Origin: Pelagibacterium xiamenense
GTDB lineage: Bacteria > Pseudomonadota > Alphaproteobacteria > Rhizobiales > Devosiaceae
Assembly: GCF_021166475.1 (NCBI RefSeq)
Contig: NZ_JAJOYS010000001.1
Location: 1,488,001-1,552,000, forward strand
Length of the DNA: 64,000 nucleotides
Direction: 5' to 3'
Part shown: piece by piece, positions 39,335 through 48,186 of the stretch
Position numbering within the stretch: position 1 is the first letter of the stretch
Layout of the letters: each line of letters starts with the position of its first letter
Notes under the pieces: generated by a model
Seen by the model: the letters and a program-made list of their open reading frames with translations, nothing else
Told to the model about the DNA's origin: nothing
Databases searched by the model: none
Program-made: the position numbers and the translations under genes

Positions 39335-40191
39335 GCACGGATTTCGTCGTCAGACCGGCCTCTGCGGCCCAGTTCCAGACCGCCATCGATTGGGCTGCGG
39401 CCGAGGGCTGGAACCCGGGTCTCGATGACCTCGCAGCCTTCCACGCCGCCGATCCCGAAGGCTTCCTTGTCGGCTATCTCGGGGACGAGCCGGTCTCCTC
39501 GATTTCCGTTGTCCGCTATGGCGATGCTTTCGGCTTTCTGGGCTTCTACATTGTCCGAGAACCGCATCGCGGCAAGGGGTTCGGGCTGGCGACGTGGAAC
39601 GCCGGGCTGGCTCATCTCGCCGGACGGACCATCGGTCTTGACGGCGTCGTCGCGCAGCAGGACAACTATCGTAAATCGGGCTTCGGTTATGCTGGCCGCA
39701 ACATTCGCTTCACAGCGCCCGCGCGGGCCTTCCCCCGGCAGCGTGGACCCGGCATTCGTCCGATCGGGCCGTCCGACACCGAACCCCTTATGCGCTACGA
39801 CCGCCGTTTCTTCCCTGCGGACCGAACGATTTTCCTGAAAGCCTGGACGCTCCCACCGGAAGGAACGCGCCGGAAAACGCTTGTCGCCCAAGGAGGCGGC
39901 CGTCTCACCGGTTACGGCACCATCCGCCCGTGCGTAGAGGGCTACAAGATCGGTCCGCTCTTCGCCGATAGTGGCGAAATCGCCCAGGCCCTGCTCGCCG
40001 CGCTGACCGAAACGGCGGAGCCCGGCGCCCCGGTCTTCCTCGACGTTCCAGCGGACAATCCAACGGCACTCCGCCTTGCCGAGCAGTTCAATATGGCACC
40101 GGTCTTTGAAACCGCACGCATGTACAAGGGCCCAGCGCCAGCAACGGATATGGCTGGCATTTTCGGCATCACGACGTTCGAGTTGGGGTGA
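39331..40191 (+). CDS. GNAT-family N-acetyltransferase
   Basis: 286-residue acetyltransferase. The N-terminal half (about residues 1-135) is a GNAT domain with the acetyl-CoA loop VREPHRGKGFGLATW near 85-100; the second half (about 140-286) looks like a second, more divergent GNAT-like domain (GTIRPCVEGYKIGPLFAD, then FLDVPADNPTALRLAEQFN), as in other two-domain members. The start overlaps the racemase stop as ATGA, so this enzyme belongs to the importer operon. It may acetylate the imported compound or protect against a toxic analogue; the acceptor is unknown. Confidence 0.85.
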   Translation: MSTDFVVRPASAAQFQTAIDWAAAEGWNPGLDDLAAFHAADPEGFLVGYLGDEPVSSISVVRYGDAFGFLGFYIVREPHRGKGFGLATWNAGLAHLAGRTIGLDGVVAQQDNYRKSGFGYAGRNIRFTAPARAFPRQRGPGIRPIGPSDTEPLMRYDRRFFPADRTIFLKAWTLPPEGTRRKTLVAQGGGRLTGYGTIRPCVEGYKIGPLFADSGEIAQALLAALTETAEPGAPVFLDVPADNPTALRLAEQFNMAPVFETARMYKGPAPATDMAGIFGITTFELG

Positions 40192-40233
40192 CGGGCGCCG
40201 CCGTCCCGAGAGCAGGCGACGCTTGCTTGGCCT

Positions 40234-41232
40234 CTATCTCCGGCTCTTGATGCGCCGGGCAACGATCGGGATTGCGATCACTGTAATCAGCATCAAGCCG
40301 ACAAAGATCGACATGACGATCCCCGGCACGTTCAAAAGGCCCAGCCCGAACGTCACCAGCCCCATGACGAACCCGGCGATCACGACCCCCAGGATGCTTC
40401 CCGCACCCCCGAGGATCGACACCCCGCCGAGCACGACGATGGTGACCACCTCGAGTTCCCATGCAAAGGCAATCGAGGGCCGCGTCGAACCCAGCCGCGA
40501 CGTCAGAAGGATCGCCGCGAGCCCCGCCATGAGACCCGTGAGGCAGAAAAGCACGAACTTCACCCGCCGCACGCGAATGCCGGAGAACTGTGCTGCCATT
40601 GCGTTGTTGCCGATGGCGAACACACTCCTGCCGAAGCTCGTCCGGTGCAGGAGAACATAAAATATCGCGGCCATGACGAGAAACAGCACGATCTCGAACG
40701 AGATCACCCAATAGACATAGCCCTGTCCAAAGAACGAGAAACCTGACGGATAGCCGCGATAGGCCTGGTCTCCCAGCACGATGTAGGAAATGCCCCGGAA
40801 AAGGCTCATCGTGCCGATGGTAACGACGATGGACGGCAGTCCAAGGCCCGAGACCAGCAGCCCGTTGAAGGCGCCGCAGAGAACGCCGACCGCGAGCCCG
40901 ATGGCAATCAGCACCGGTACATCGACCCCGAACTGCGCCGCCGCACCCATCGCGGTCGACGCCAGCGCCAGAATGCCCGCGACCGACAGGTCGATTTCGC
41001 CCGAGATGATGACCATGGCCATCGCCAGCGCGATGATGCCGCGCTCGGTGAAATTGAACGTGGCGTCCGACAGGCTCCACGGGTTGAGGAAATAGGGCGT
41101 CGCAAGGCTGTTGAAGATGAAGATCGCGACCGCCACCAGAGCCAGCAGCATCTCCCAGCTCTTGAGCGCCGAGGCGAGGGGGCTCTCGAGCCGGTCGGGA
41201 ATGGAGCGGGGGGAAAGGGTGGTGTCGCTCAT
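40234..41232 (-). CDS. rhaQ: L-rhamnose ABC transporter permease RhaQ
   Basis: 332-residue permease of the ribose/rhamnose (CUT2) group with 8-10 membrane segments. GEIDLSVAGILALASTA near 75 and LVSGLGLPSIVVTIGTMSLF near 120 are CUT2 permease signatures. Its start overlaps the stop of rhaP as ATGA. The order binding protein, ATPase, permease, permease next to rhamnose catabolic genes matches rhaSTPQ of Rhizobium leguminosarum; the P/Q names follow that order. Confidence 0.87.
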   Translation of the reverse strand: MSDTTLSPRSIPDRLESPLASALKSWEMLLALVAVAIFIFNSLATPYFLNPWSLSDATFNFTERGIIALAMAMVIISGEIDLSVAGILALASTAMGAAAQFGVDVPVLIAIGLAVGVLCGAFNGLLVSGLGLPSIVVTIGTMSLFRGISYIVLGDQAYRGYPSGFSFFGQGYVYWVISFEIVLFLVMAAIFYVLLHRTSFGRSVFAIGNNAMAAQFSGIRVRRVKFVLFCLTGLMAGLAAILLTSRLGSTRPSIAFAWELEVVTIVVLGGVSILGGAGSILGVVIAGFVMGLVTFGLGLLNVPGIVMSIFVGLMLITVIAIPIVARRIKSRR

Positions 41233-42209
41233 GCTGACGCCTCGGCTTTTCTCAGGATGATCCGGCCGGTTTTGCGCTCGGCCCGGGCGTTGAAGATAAC
41301 GGCGATGACGATAACGGCGCCCGAAATCGCCATTTGCGCAAAGGGCGAGACGTCAATGACCGGAAGGGCGTTCTTGACGACACCGAGGAACAGCGCCCCC
41401 AGTACCGCACCCGCCACGGTCCCGATCCCGCCGGCAATCGAGATACCGCCGATGACGCACGCCGCGACGACCTCAAGTTCGAATCCGCCCGCGATATCCA
41501 CATAGGCAACCGCGTAACGCGACACCCACAAATACCCGGCAAGCCCCGCGACAATTCCCGATACGACGAACGCAAAGAACCGCGTCCGTCCCACGTCGAT
41601 CCCGGTATAGACCGACGCGGTGGGATTGACCCCGACCGCATAGAACGACCGCCCCAGCGGCGTGCGCGTCATCAGCACGAAAAAGAGCGCGATGACCGCA
41701 ATCGCGATCCACGAAAAGACCGGGATCCAGAGGAACTCGGTGCGCGGAAATGCCTTGAACGCCGCGCTCATCTGGTGCGCGTTGACCCATTCGCCCGACG
41801 AAAGCAGGAAGATCGATCCGCGGAAGATCGTCATCGTCCCCAGCGTCACGACGATCGAGGGAATGTCGAGCTTCCAGACCAGAAGCCCGTTCACGGCGCC
41901 CAGCGCCGCCCCGCAGGCAACGCCCACAACGATCAGTGCCGGGATCGGAATATCGGGAAACGCCGCATTGATCATCGCGACGATCATGCCGCACAGCGCC
42001 AGGTTCGCCGCAATCGAAAGGTCGATGCACCGGGTGAGAATGACGACCATCTGCCCCAGCGCCAGCATCATCAGGATCGAGGTGTCGTCGAACACCCGCA
42101 CGATGTTGCGCGGCGCGATGAAGCCGGGGAACCGCAGGGCGATCAGCCCCACGAGCACGGCAATGGCGCCAACGAGAATGAGTTCGCGATGTTTCAAAAG
42201 TGCTTGCAC
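41229..42209 (-). CDS. rhaP: L-rhamnose ABC transporter permease RhaP
   Basis: 326-residue CUT2 permease. CIDLSIAANLALCGMI near 65 and LLVWKLDIPSIVVTLGTMT near 110 match the family. The GTG start at 42209 follows GAGGAA at 7 bases and lies 2 bases after the rhaT stop; a longer in-frame reading from 42368 would lie inside rhaT. It forms the channel together with RhaQ. Confidence 0.87.
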   Translation of the reverse strand: MQALLKHRELILVGAIAVLVGLIALRFPGFIAPRNIVRVFDDTSILMMLALGQMVVILTRCIDLSIAANLALCGMIVAMINAAFPDIPIPALIVVGVACGAALGAVNGLLVWKLDIPSIVVTLGTMTIFRGSIFLLSSGEWVNAHQMSAAFKAFPRTEFLWIPVFSWIAIAVIALFFVLMTRTPLGRSFYAVGVNPTASVYTGIDVGRTRFFAFVVSGIVAGLAGYLWVSRYAVAYVDIAGGFELEVVAACVIGGISIAGGIGTVAGAVLGALFLGVVKNALPVIDVSPFAQMAISGAVIVIAVIFNARAERKTGRIILRKAEASA

Positions 42210-42211
42210 GG

Positions 42212-43741
42212 TCAGGTTTCCTCGATGCCGGCGGCAGTGCGCACCAGCGTTTCGGCGTCGAGCGCCTCGCGGTTGAATTCCCCGGCGATCCGGCCTTCGC
42301 GCATCACGATCACCCGGTCCGACATGCCCATGATTTCCGGCAGTTCGGACGAGACCATGATGACGCACAGCCCCTCGGCGGCGAGCGCGCTCATGAATTC
42401 ATGCACGGCCGCCTTGGAGCCGATATCGATACCCTTGGTCGGCTCGTCGAGAATGATGACGCGCGGCTGTGTCGCCAGCCATTTGGCGATCACCACCTTC
42501 TGCTGGTTGCCGCCCGAAAGCGTGCCCACGTCCTGGCTCAGCGATGCCGCGCGCAAATCCAGCCGCTCGGCATACTTCCGCGCCAGCGCGAACTCGCGCG
42601 CAAGATCGAGAAACCCGCTGCGCGACGTCTTCTTCAAGGAGGGCAGGGAGATGTTCTGGAAGATCGGCAATCCGATCACCGCGCCCTGCCGCCCACGTTC
42701 CTCGGGCACATAGACGATGCCTTTTTCAATCGCATCCGCCTCGCTCTTGGCCAGCGCCGGCTTGCCCTCGAGCGTCACGGTGCCCGACGAAGGCCGCGTC
42801 GCGCCGAAGAGCGCCTGCATCAGCTCCGAGCGTCCTGCGCCCACGAGCCCGTAAAACCCGAGGATTTCCCCGCGCCTGAGCGTAAAGTTGATATCGTCGA
42901 ACTCGGTCGGATGCGAGAGGCCCTTGACCTCCAGCACGGTTTCGCCAAGCGTGACCTCCTGCTTGGGAAACACCTGGTCGACCGACCGGCCAACCATCAT
43001 TCGCACGAGTTCCTTCTGGTCGGTCTCGGCCATCAGCCCGGACCCCACCATCTCCCCGTCGCGGAAGACCGTGTAGCGGTCCGCGATGCGGAAGATTTCA
43101 TCGAACTTGTGCGAGATAAAGAGGATCGCCTTGCCGTCCTGGCGCAACAGGTCGACGAGGACGAAAAGCTCCTCGATCTCCTTGTGCGAGAGCGCGGCGG
43201 TCGGCTCGTCCATGATCACGATCTGCGCTTCGATGGAAAGCGCGCGCGCCACCGCCACAAGGTGCTTGTTGGCGATCGAAAGATCCTTGAGCCGCGCACC
43301 GGGGTCGATTGACGCGCCCATGTTCTTGAGGATATCGGCGGCCTCGGCGCGCAGCTTTTTCCAGTCGACAAAGCCGACCCGGGTGCGCGGCGCGTGGCCC
43401 AGAAAAATGTTCTCGGCGACCGAAAGCTCGTCGAAGAGCACGGTTTCCTGATGGATCGCCGTAATGCCGTGGTCGAGCGCGGCATGCGCGGACGGGAAGT
43501 GCACAGCCTCGCCGTCAAGCGTGATCGCACCGGCATCGGGCTGATAGATGCCGGTCATGATCTTGACCAGCGTGGATTTCCCCGCGCCGTTCTCGCCGAT
43601 GAGCGCGGTCACCTGGCCCGGATAGAGCTCGAGCGCGATATCGTTGAGCGCTTTGACGCCGGGGAACGTCTTGGTGATCCCCTCAAGGCGCAGGATCGGT
43701 TCTGCGGTCATCGTTGCAGGTTTCTCAGGTCTATTGAGCAT
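42212..43741 (-). CDS. rhaT: L-rhamnose ABC transporter ATP-binding protein RhaT
   Basis: 509-residue double-domain sugar ATPase (RbsA/MglA architecture). The first domain has Walker A GENGAGKSTL near 48; the second has LVGAGRSELMQALFG as its degenerate Walker A and signature LSGGNQQKVVIAKWL near 405. I chose the ATG at 43741 because GGGAG lies 6 bases before it; an internal ATG at 43711 (MTAEPIL) lacks a site. It is not related to the E. coli RhaT symporter of the same name. Confidence 0.87.
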   Translation of the reverse strand: MLNRPEKPATMTAEPILRLEGITKTFPGVKALNDIALELYPGQVTALIGENGAGKSTLVKIMTGIYQPDAGAITLDGEAVHFPSAHAALDHGITAIHQETVLFDELSVAENIFLGHAPRTRVGFVDWKKLRAEAADILKNMGASIDPGARLKDLSIANKHLVAVARALSIEAQIVIMDEPTAALSHKEIEELFVLVDLLRQDGKAILFISHKFDEIFRIADRYTVFRDGEMVGSGLMAETDQKELVRMMVGRSVDQVFPKQEVTLGETVLEVKGLSHPTEFDDINFTLRRGEILGFYGLVGAGRSELMQALFGATRPSSGTVTLEGKPALAKSEADAIEKGIVYVPEERGRQGAVIGLPIFQNISLPSLKKTSRSGFLDLAREFALARKYAERLDLRAASLSQDVGTLSGGNQQKVVIAKWLATQPRVIILDEPTKGIDIGSKAAVHEFMSALAAEGLCVIMVSSELPEIMGMSDRVIVMREGRIAGEFNREALDAETLVRTAAGIEET

Positions 43742-43825
43742 TATCGCTCCCAAATGCCCATTCGCAAAATCGCCGGCGGAACCGGGTTCGCTGCGGCTGA
43801 CGGGAAGAGGGGGGCAAGCAGAGGA

Positions 43826-43852
43826 GCGGAGCACGGCCGGGCCGCGCTCCGC
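43826..43852 (-). other. Intercistronic stem-loop between rhaS and rhaT
   Basis: GCGGAGC-A-CGGCC (43826-43838) pairs with GGCCG-C-GCTCCGC (43840-43852) with one mismatch. It lies 12 bases after the rhaS stop on the coding (minus) strand. Likely stabilises or partly terminates the binding-protein message. Confidence 0.65.
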
Positions 43853-43864
43853 GCCTGTGTTCGA

Positions 43865-44860
43865 TCAGAAGATGGTCTTGAACTGATCGATATTGCTTGC
43901 GTCATAGGTGAACGGCTCGGCCATGGCGGCCTGACCGTCTTCACCGATGGTCACTTCGCCCACATGGCCGATGCCAATCGTCGAACCGGGCTCGGCGGTC
44001 GCTGCGCCGGTCGCAAGGGCGTGGGCGATATAGGTCGCCGAATAGCCCAGATCGATCGGGTTCCAGATCGCAAAGCTTTCCGAGGCACCCGATGCGATAT
44101 GCCCTGCCATTTCAGAGGGCAGCGCGAGGCCGGTGACGTTGATTTCCCCGATCTTGCCCGCATCCGTCACCGCCTGGGCAGCGGCCACGATACCGACGGT
44201 CGTCGGCGCGATGATGGCGTCGAGGTCCGGATAGGACTGAATCAGGCCCTGCGCTTCGCGGTAGGACTTGTCCGAAAGATCGTCGCCATAAACGATATCG
44301 ACAAGTTCGATACCTTCGTAGTTCGGCAGCACCTTCTGGGCTTCCTCGATCCAGATATTCTGGTTCGTGGCTGTCGCGGTGGCCGAAAGAATGGCGACCT
44401 GGCCGCCATCGGGCAGATGATCGGCCGCAAGCCGGATGATCGTATCGCCGATCAACTCGTTGGACGAGGGGTTGAGGTGCATTTCGCGGCCTTCAGGCGC
44501 AACGCCCGAGTCCCAGGAAATCACGGTAATCCCGCGATCCATGGCGCGCTGCAGCGCCGGAACCACGGCGTCCGGATCGTTGGCCGAAATCGCGATGGCG
44601 TCGACCTGCTGGGCGATGAGCGTGTTGATCACCTCGATCTGCGCTTCCGCTGTCGGCTCGGTCGGGCCGGTATAGATGATTTCCACATCGCCGATTTCCT
44701 CGGCGGCATCGCGAGCGCCGGCGGCGGCGGCTTCAAAGAAGCCGTTGCCGAGCGACTTGACCACAAGCGCGATACGCGTCTGGGCCTGTGCCGGAGCGGC
44801 GGCGGTCAGCATCGCTGCCGCCAGCGCCGTCGATGTGATGAGGGTCTTAACCAAGCTCAT
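43865..44860 (-). CDS. rhaS: L-rhamnose ABC transporter substrate-binding protein RhaS
   Basis: 331-residue periplasmic sugar-binding protein (pentose/rhamnose-binding family). The signal peptide covers about residues 1-26 (ending PAQA). The mature protein starts with RIALVVKSLGNGFFEAAAAG, the family opening, and has AIAISANDPDAVVPAL near 90 and VISWDSGVAPEGREMHLN near 115. It carries rhamnose to RhaPQT. It starts 45 bases after the rhaR stop. In R. leguminosarum the same order is used. It is not the E. coli AraC-type regulator also called RhaS. Confidence 0.88.
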   Translation of the reverse strand: MSLVKTLITSTALAAAMLTAAAPAQAQTRIALVVKSLGNGFFEAAAAGARDAAEEIGDVEIIYTGPTEPTAEAQIEVINTLIAQQVDAIAISANDPDAVVPALQRAMDRGITVISWDSGVAPEGREMHLNPSSNELIGDTIIRLAADHLPDGGQVAILSATATATNQNIWIEEAQKVLPNYEGIELVDIVYGDDLSDKSYREAQGLIQSYPDLDAIIAPTTVGIVAAAQAVTDAGKIGEINVTGLALPSEMAGHIASGASESFAIWNPIDLGYSATYIAHALATGAATAEPGSTIGIGHVGEVTIGEDGQAAMAEPFTYDASNIDQFKTIF

Positions 44861-44905
44861 GAATGTCCTCCCTGGAGCATGTTGGTTGGTGGTTCGGCGT
44901 CAGCC

Positions 44906-45706
44906 TCAGGCGACCGACGACGATTCTTTTGCCTCCGCGTCCGCAACGACAACCTTGACGCCTTCGTCTTCGAGCATCTGCCGGTCTTCGTCGCGAATGC
45001 CGCGGTCGGTAACAACGGTATCGATGCGCTCGAGCGTGCATAGAATGAGGCTCGAGCGTTGTCTGAATTTCGAGGAGTCCGCCAGTACGACGAGTTCGTC
45101 CGCCTGGCCGATCAGCTTTTGTTCGGCCTGAATGATCAGCGGATCGGCTTCCGTAAGCCCGTGCGGCCCCAGCCCCTGCGCGCCGATGAACATGCGCTGG
45201 GCGTAAAAATGCCTGGTCACATCGCTTTCGAAGGGCGAGAGGATGATGTTCTGCTCGCGGTAGATCGTGCCGCCGGGCACCACGACGCTGTTCTTCGAAT
45301 GCGCGAGAAGGTGGCTGGCGATGGGGAAGGAGTTCGTGAACACCTGCATCCGCCGCGCCGCGAGATAATGCACCATCTGGAACGTCGTCGTCCCGCCGTT
45401 GATGATGATCGATTCCCCGTCCTTGCACAGCGCGACCGCCTCCTTGGCAATCGCGCGCTTCAACGGGGCATTGATCCCCTCATTGACGGCGAACGGGCGT
45501 CCGATGAGCGAGGAGGTCGACGGCGGCGTCAGCGCTTCCGCACCGCCGCGCACGCGCCGCAGCCGGCCCTGCACATGCAGTGCGGCGATGTCCCGCCGGA
45601 TCGTCGCTTCCGAGGAATCGGTCAGCTCGACCAGCTCGCCGACGGTCGCGACCGGCTTGCTCTGGACAGCGGATACAATCAGGCGGTGGCGTTCTTTTTC
45701 GTGCAT
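44906..45706 (-). CDS. rhaR: DeoR-family regulator of rhamnose catabolism
   Basis: 266-residue DeoR regulator. The N-terminal helix-turn-helix (residues 1-55) reads HEKERHRLIVSAVQ and later VELTDSSEATIRRDIAAL; the C-terminal sugar-phosphate-binding domain has IIINGGTTTFQMVHYL near 105 and VLADSSKF near 220. GGAGGAG precedes the ATG at 45706 by 5 bases, which rules out the longer in-frame start at 45754. It heads the rhaRSTPQ unit and is divergent from rhaD, so it probably represses both arms until a phosphorylated rhamnose intermediate appears. Confidence 0.87.
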   Translation of the reverse strand: MHEKERHRLIVSAVQSKPVATVGELVELTDSSEATIRRDIAALHVQGRLRRVRGGAEALTPPSTSSLIGRPFAVNEGINAPLKRAIAKEAVALCKDGESIIINGGTTTFQMVHYLAARRMQVFTNSFPIASHLLAHSKNSVVVPGGTIYREQNIILSPFESDVTRHFYAQRMFIGAQGLGPHGLTEADPLIIQAEQKLIGQADELVVLADSSKFRQRSSLILCTLERIDTVVTDRGIRDEDRQMLEDEGVKVVVADAEAKESSSVA

Positions 45707-45743
45707 ATAGCTCCTCCTGCCGATCAACATCCGAGAGCAAACA

Positions 45744-45770
45744 ATCAAAGTCAATCAAAATTTCTGTCAT
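45744..45770. promoter_or_regulatory. Candidate RhaR operator, left arm
   Basis: ATCAAAGTCAATCA (45744-45757) is followed by a second near-copy start, AAATTTCTGTCAT. The 11 bases AAAGTCAATCA (45747-45757) recur in inverted orientation at 45894-45904 on the rhaD side, and the full 14 bases recur exactly at 63710-63723 before the glycosidase gene. DeoR-family operators are often built from such short repeats. Confidence 0.6.
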
Positions 45771-45893
45771 ACAACTCATGTAATTGGGTAGGATATGCTG
45801 CGCTCGGCCAGAAAATCGGGCGGTTTCGCGCTGAAACCGCCGTGGATGGCGGGAGTGCAAGGGCTTCGCTGCATGACAGTTTTTGACGGAAAC

Positions 45894-45904
45894 TGATTGA
45901 CTTT
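45894..45904. promoter_or_regulatory. Candidate RhaR operator, right arm
   Basis: TGATTGACTTT is the exact inverted copy of AAAGTCAATCA at 45747-45757. It lies 52 bases before the rhaD start. A flanking ATGACAG (45873-45879) also mirrors CTGTCAT (45764-45770) of the left arm, so the region is symmetric about its centre, fitting control of both divergent promoters by one regulator. Confidence 0.6.
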
Positions 45905-45956
45905 CCGCCCTTGGTCGTGGAAATGAAGGGCAACACCAAGACCCCGGGAGGATATC

Positions 45957-48059
45957 ATGGCCACCTCATCCGCGCCCGCGCGCCTCGAAAACCTTTGGGA
46001 CGACGCCAAGGCGGCGTCCATGAACGAGGCCGAGCGCCTCGTTTACCGCTCCAACCTTTTGGGGTCGGACAAGCGCGTCACCAACTACGGCGGCGGCAAC
46101 ACGTCCTCGAAGATCTTCGAGAAGGACCCGCTGACCGGAGAGGACGTCGAAGTCCTCTGGGTCAAGGGCTCGGGCGGTGACGTCGGCACCATCAAGCTTG
46201 ACGGCTTCGCGACCCTTTATATGGACAAGCTCCGCGCCTTGAAGGATCTCTATCGCGGTGTCGAATACGAGGACGAGATGGTCGGCTACCTTCCGCACGC
46301 CACCTTCAACCTCAACCCCCGCGCCGCTTCGATCGATACCCCGCTGCACGCATACGTGCCGCGGCCTTTCGTCGATCACATGCACCCCGACGCCATCATC
46401 GCCATCGCCGCCTCCAAGGATTCCAAGGCTCTGACGCAGGAGATCTTCGGCGACGAGATCGGCTGGCTCCCCTGGAAGCGCCCGGGCTACGAACTCGGCC
46501 TCTGGCTCGAAAAGTTCTGCCTCGAAAACCCCGATGCAAAGGGCGTCATCCTCGAAAGCCACGGCCTCTTCACCTGGGGCGATACGCCCAAGGAGTGCTA
46601 CGAAACCACAATCGCGACCATCAACAAGGCCATCGCGTGGCTCGAAAAGAAAACCGAAAGCGTCCCCGCCTTTGGCGGCGCCAGGGTTGAGTCGCTTCCC
46701 CAGAGCGAGCGTCGCGCCATCGCCGCCCGCCTCATGCCCCGCATTCGCGGCATGATTTCGGCTGACAGCCACAAGGTCGGCCATTTCGACGACAGCGCCG
46801 CGGTTCTCGACTTCGTCAATTCGCAGAACCTCGAGCCGCTGGCCGCGCTCGGCACCTCGTGCCCGGATCACTTCCTGCGCACGAAAATCCGCCCGCTCGT
46901 CATCGGCTTCGACCCCAGGAACCCGGACGTCGACGCCGTCATTGCCAATCTCGAAAAAGACGTTGAAGCCTACCGCGCCGACTACGCCGCCTATTACGAG
47001 CGCTGCAAGCACGACAATTCCCCGGCCATGCGCGACCCCAACGCGGTCGTCTACCTGATGCCCGGCGTCGGAATGTTCACGTTCGCCAAGGACAAGGCAA
47101 CCGCGCGGATTTCCGGCGAATTCTACGTCAACGCCATCAACGTCATGCGCGGCGCGTCCGCCGTCTCGACCTATCAGGGCCTCTCCGAACAGGAAGCCTT
47201 CGATATCGAATATTGGCTCCTTGAAGAAGCCAAGCTCCAGCGCATGCCCAAGCCCAAATCGCTCGCCGGCCAGGTCGCGCTCGTCACCGGCGGGGCAGGG
47301 GGCATCGGCAAGGCGACCGCCGTCCGTCTGCTGCGAGAAGGCGCGTGCGTCGTCCTCGCCGATATCGATGCCGGAGGCCTCGCGGCGGCCAAGGACGAGC
47401 TGAGCGCTGCCTTCTCCGGGGACGTCGTCCGCACGGCCGAGGTGAACGTCACCAGCGAAGACGCCGTCATCGCCGGCTTCGCGTCGGCAGCTGTCGAATT
47501 CGGCGGCCTCGACATTCTCGTTTCCAACGCCGGTCTCGCGTCCTCGGCCCCCATCGAGGAAACCTCGCTGGCGCTCTGGAACAAGAACATGGACATCCTC
47601 TCGACGGGCTATTTCCTCGTCTCCCGCGAGGCGTTCAAGCTGTTCCGCGCCCAGAAGATCGGCGGCAATGTCGTCTTCGTCGCCTCGAAAAACGGCCTTG
47701 CCGCGTCCCCCAACGCCTCGGCCTACTGCACGGCCAAGGCCGCCGAAATCCACCTGGCGCGCTGCCTCGCGCTCGAAGGCGCGGGCGAACAGATCCGCGT
47801 CAACGTGGTGAACCCCGACGCCGTCCTGCGCGGCTCGAAAATCTGGACTGGCGAGTGGAAAGAACAGCGCGCGGCGGCCTATAAAATGGACACCGACGAC
47901 CTCGAAGAACACTACCGCCAGCGCTCCATGCTCAAGCGCTCGGTGTTCCCCGAGGACATCGCCGAGGCCATCTATTTTCTCGCATCCGACATGTCGGCGA
48001 AATCGACCGGCAACATCATCAACGTCGACGCGGGCAACGCCCAGAGCTTTACGCGGTAG
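45957..48059 (+). CDS. rhaD: Bifunctional rhamnulose-1-phosphate aldolase / short-chain dehydrogenase
   Basis: 700-residue two-domain enzyme. Residues about 1-400 are a class II aldolase of the bacterial rhamnulose-1-phosphate type (NYGGGNTSSK near 42, PHATFNLNPRAASIDTPLHA near 105-125, DHMHPDAIIAIA with metal-ligand histidines). Residues about 430-700 are a short-chain dehydrogenase (VALVTGGAGGIGKATA near 440; catalytic SAYCTAKAAE near 585). The aldolase splits rhamnulose 1-phosphate into dihydroxyacetone phosphate and lactaldehyde, and the dehydrogenase probably oxidises or reduces lactaldehyde. GGGAGG lies 5 bases before the ATG. It heads the rhaD-rhaI-rhaM unit, divergent from rhaR. Confidence 0.93.
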   Translation: MATSSAPARLENLWDDAKAASMNEAERLVYRSNLLGSDKRVTNYGGGNTSSKIFEKDPLTGEDVEVLWVKGSGGDVGTIKLDGFATLYMDKLRALKDLYRGVEYEDEMVGYLPHATFNLNPRAASIDTPLHAYVPRPFVDHMHPDAIIAIAASKDSKALTQEIFGDEIGWLPWKRPGYELGLWLEKFCLENPDAKGVILESHGLFTWGDTPKECYETTIATINKAIAWLEKKTESVPAFGGARVESLPQSERRAIAARLMPRIRGMISADSHKVGHFDDSAAVLDFVNSQNLEPLAALGTSCPDHFLRTKIRPLVIGFDPRNPDVDAVIANLEKDVEAYRADYAAYYERCKHDNSPAMRDPNAVVYLMPGVGMFTFAKDKATARISGEFYVNAINVMRGASAVSTYQGLSEQEAFDIEYWLLEEAKLQRMPKPKSLAGQVALVTGGAGGIGKATAVRLLREGACVVLADIDAGGLAAAKDELSAAFSGDVVRTAEVNVTSEDAVIAGFASAAVEFGGLDILVSNAGLASSAPIEETSLALWNKNMDILSTGYFLVSREAFKLFRAQKIGGNVVFVASKNGLAASPNASAYCTAKAAEIHLARCLALEGAGEQIRVNVVNPDAVLRGSKIWTGEWKEQRAAAYKMDTDDLEEHYRQRSMLKRSVFPEDIAEAIYFLASDMSAKSTGNIINVDAGNAQSFTR

Positions 48060-48063
48060 GACA

Positions 48064-48081
48064 CGCATTTTGACGAATGCG
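48064..48081 (+). other. Small hairpin after rhaD
   Basis: CGCATT (48064-48069) pairs with AATGCG (48076-48081) around a 6-base loop, five bases after the rhaD stop. Short; function uncertain. Confidence 0.35.
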
Positions 48082-48091
48082 CCTTCGGCGC

Positions 48092-48141
48092 CACCCCACC
48101 CTTAATCCCCCCATCAAGGGGAGGGGCTAGGGGTGGGGGTG
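48092..48141. repeat. GC-rich intergenic inverted repeat between rhaD and rhaI
   Basis: CACCCCACCC (48092-48101) can pair with GGGGTGGGGGTG (48130-48141), and an inner CCCC/GGGG stem surrounds ATCAA. The element occupies most of the short rhaD-rhaI gap. The composition resembles short dispersed intergenic palindromes of alphaproteobacterial genomes. An AAGGGGAGG core also occurs near 57386, but I cannot show that they are one family from this window. Confidence 0.5.
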
Positions 48142-48186
48142 AGCCGAGACAGCAACGGTCTGATGGCCGATAGGGAGGACAAGACT

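Noticed and set aside
45966-48068. A 700-codon open frame antisense to rhaD
   Set aside because: It mirrors the codon structure of the rhaD gene in high-GC DNA, has no ribosome-binding site and no recognisable domain; rhaD itself has full aldolase and dehydrogenase motifs.
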